In this document: one piece after another, positions 63,558 through 64,000 of the stretch | Layout of the letters: every line of letters begins with the position of its first letter | How positions within the stretch are numbered: the stretch's first letter is position 1 | Assembly (NCBI RefSeq): GCF_001913705.1 | Contig: NZ_MKQD01000044.1 | Location: 62,001-126,000, forward strand | Direction: 5' to 3' | DNA length: 64,000 bases | From: Thalassotalea sp. PP2-459 | GTDB lineage: Bacteria > Pseudomonadota > Gammaproteobacteria > Enterobacterales > Alteromonadaceae | The notes under the pieces: generated by a model | Databases searched by the model: none | Seen by the model: only the letters and a program-made list of their open reading frames with translations | Told to the model about the DNA's origin: nothing | Program-made: the position numbers and the translations under genes

Positions 63558-64000
63558 TTATGCGTTATATACAGGCTTCCCTGCAACCCAAGTAGATATA
63601 ACTTGGTGATCTTGATTTAACACCAAGAAATCAGCAGCTTGACCTACTTGTAATTCACCTCGAATACCCGATTGATTTATATAATTTGCTGGGTACTTGC
63701 TAGCCATTCTAACAGCTTCTTCAAACGATATGTCTAGCCCATGATGACTATTATTTACAGCGGTAATCATATCTAAGGCTGCCCCCGCTAATTCACCGGT
63801 AGTTGATGTTAAGCGGCCATCTCGCAAATACACTGTTCGATCAAAAAATGAAAACTCAGTTTGATTTGTACCAATGGTAGACATTGCATCAGTAACCAAA
63901 AACACTTTTCCTTTTGGTTTCGTTTTTAATGCTAATTTAGCGGTAGTATAATCAACATGATGTCCATCGATGATAATGCCACAACTTGCGTTATCATTAA
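63558..64000 (-). CDS. nagA: N-acetylglucosamine-6-phosphate deacetylase, 3' part (cut by window edge)
   Basis: The frame is open from the stop at 63558 to the right edge (147 codons), so the start lies outside; the internal ATG at 63905 is not the true start. Visible motifs are GIIIDGHHVD (conserved metal/substrate loop), KVFLVTDAMSTIG with the catalytic Asp, and the C-terminal GELQVGQAADFLVLN of amidohydrolases. The enzyme removes acetate from GlcNAc-6-phosphate. With the transporter it forms a chitin/GlcNAc degradation unit. Confidence 0.92.
   Translation of the reverse strand, partial: NDNASCGIIIDGHHVDYTTAKLALKTKPKGKVFLVTDAMSTIGTNQTEFSFFDRTVYLRDGRLTSTTGELAGAALDMITAVNNSHHGLDISFEEAVRMASKYPANYINQSGIRGELQVGQAADFLVLNQDHQVISTWVAGKPVYNA

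Overview
The window looks like chromosome of an A+T-rich marine gammaproteobacterium in the Alteromonadales, most likely Colwelliaceae (Colwellia/Thalassotalea type). This is an inference from the divergent ccmABCDE / ccmFGHI layout, the lptF-lptG / pepA-holC-valS block, the TIGR02922-like small protein, the NagP-type transporter and the TonB-receptor-centred sugar locus. No database search was possible. Product names come from motifs visible in the translations.

Layout. 1-704: an ECF42-type sigma factor cut by the left edge. 0.9-17 kb: an alpha-glucan (maltodextrin/starch) utilisation locus with two GH13 enzymes, a flavin-dependent halogenase, a TonB-dependent receptor, a pullulanase, a GH97 alpha-glucosidase, an MFS maltose-type transporter and a LacI-family regulator. 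Six near-identical 14-bp palindromes (core ATACGTAT) lie in three promoter regions and tie these genes into one likely regulon. 17-24 kb: an orphan periplasmic binding protein, then a TonB receptor behind a good Fur-box match with a PepSY / DUF2271 / DUF4198 / flavoreductase operon, which suggests siderophore-iron uptake and reduction. 24.1-25.1 kb: three small stress-type genes, one (DUF1328) only 56 residues. 25.2-25.4 kb: a TonB C-terminal remnant. 25.4-29.9 kb: a second Fur-box operon with an unrecognised helical periplasmic protein and a complete ferric-iron ABC transporter.

30-44 kb is mixed: YafY/WYL regulator with a GST, M61 peptidase, MscS channel, a broken endonuclease/exonuclease/phosphatase gene, GNAT and AraC genes. 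At 36.9-38.5 kb a tRNA-Leu(CAA) region holds one intact copy, one decayed full-length copy inside a 203-bp direct repeat, and one truncated copy beside the promoter. A type II toxin-antitoxin pair sits between the repeats. A TetR regulator with a divergent RND efflux pair and an RDD protein follow.

44-62 kb is mostly housekeeping: lptG/lptF (LPS export), pepA, holC, valS, a cold-shock gene with a long leader, a lamin-tail-domain secreted protein, hemH, and the full cytochrome c maturation set in two divergent units. 62.2-64 kb: an N-acetylglucosamine pair, nagP-like transporter and the 3' part of nagA, which runs off the right edge.

No CRISPR array, prophage or intact insertion sequence was seen. 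The points most worth a second look are the ATACGTAT operator set that may include a halogenase, the unknown first gene of the ferric ABC operon, the decayed tRNA-Leu array around a toxin-antitoxin pair, and three gene relics (TonB, EEP nuclease, a frameshifted small ORF).
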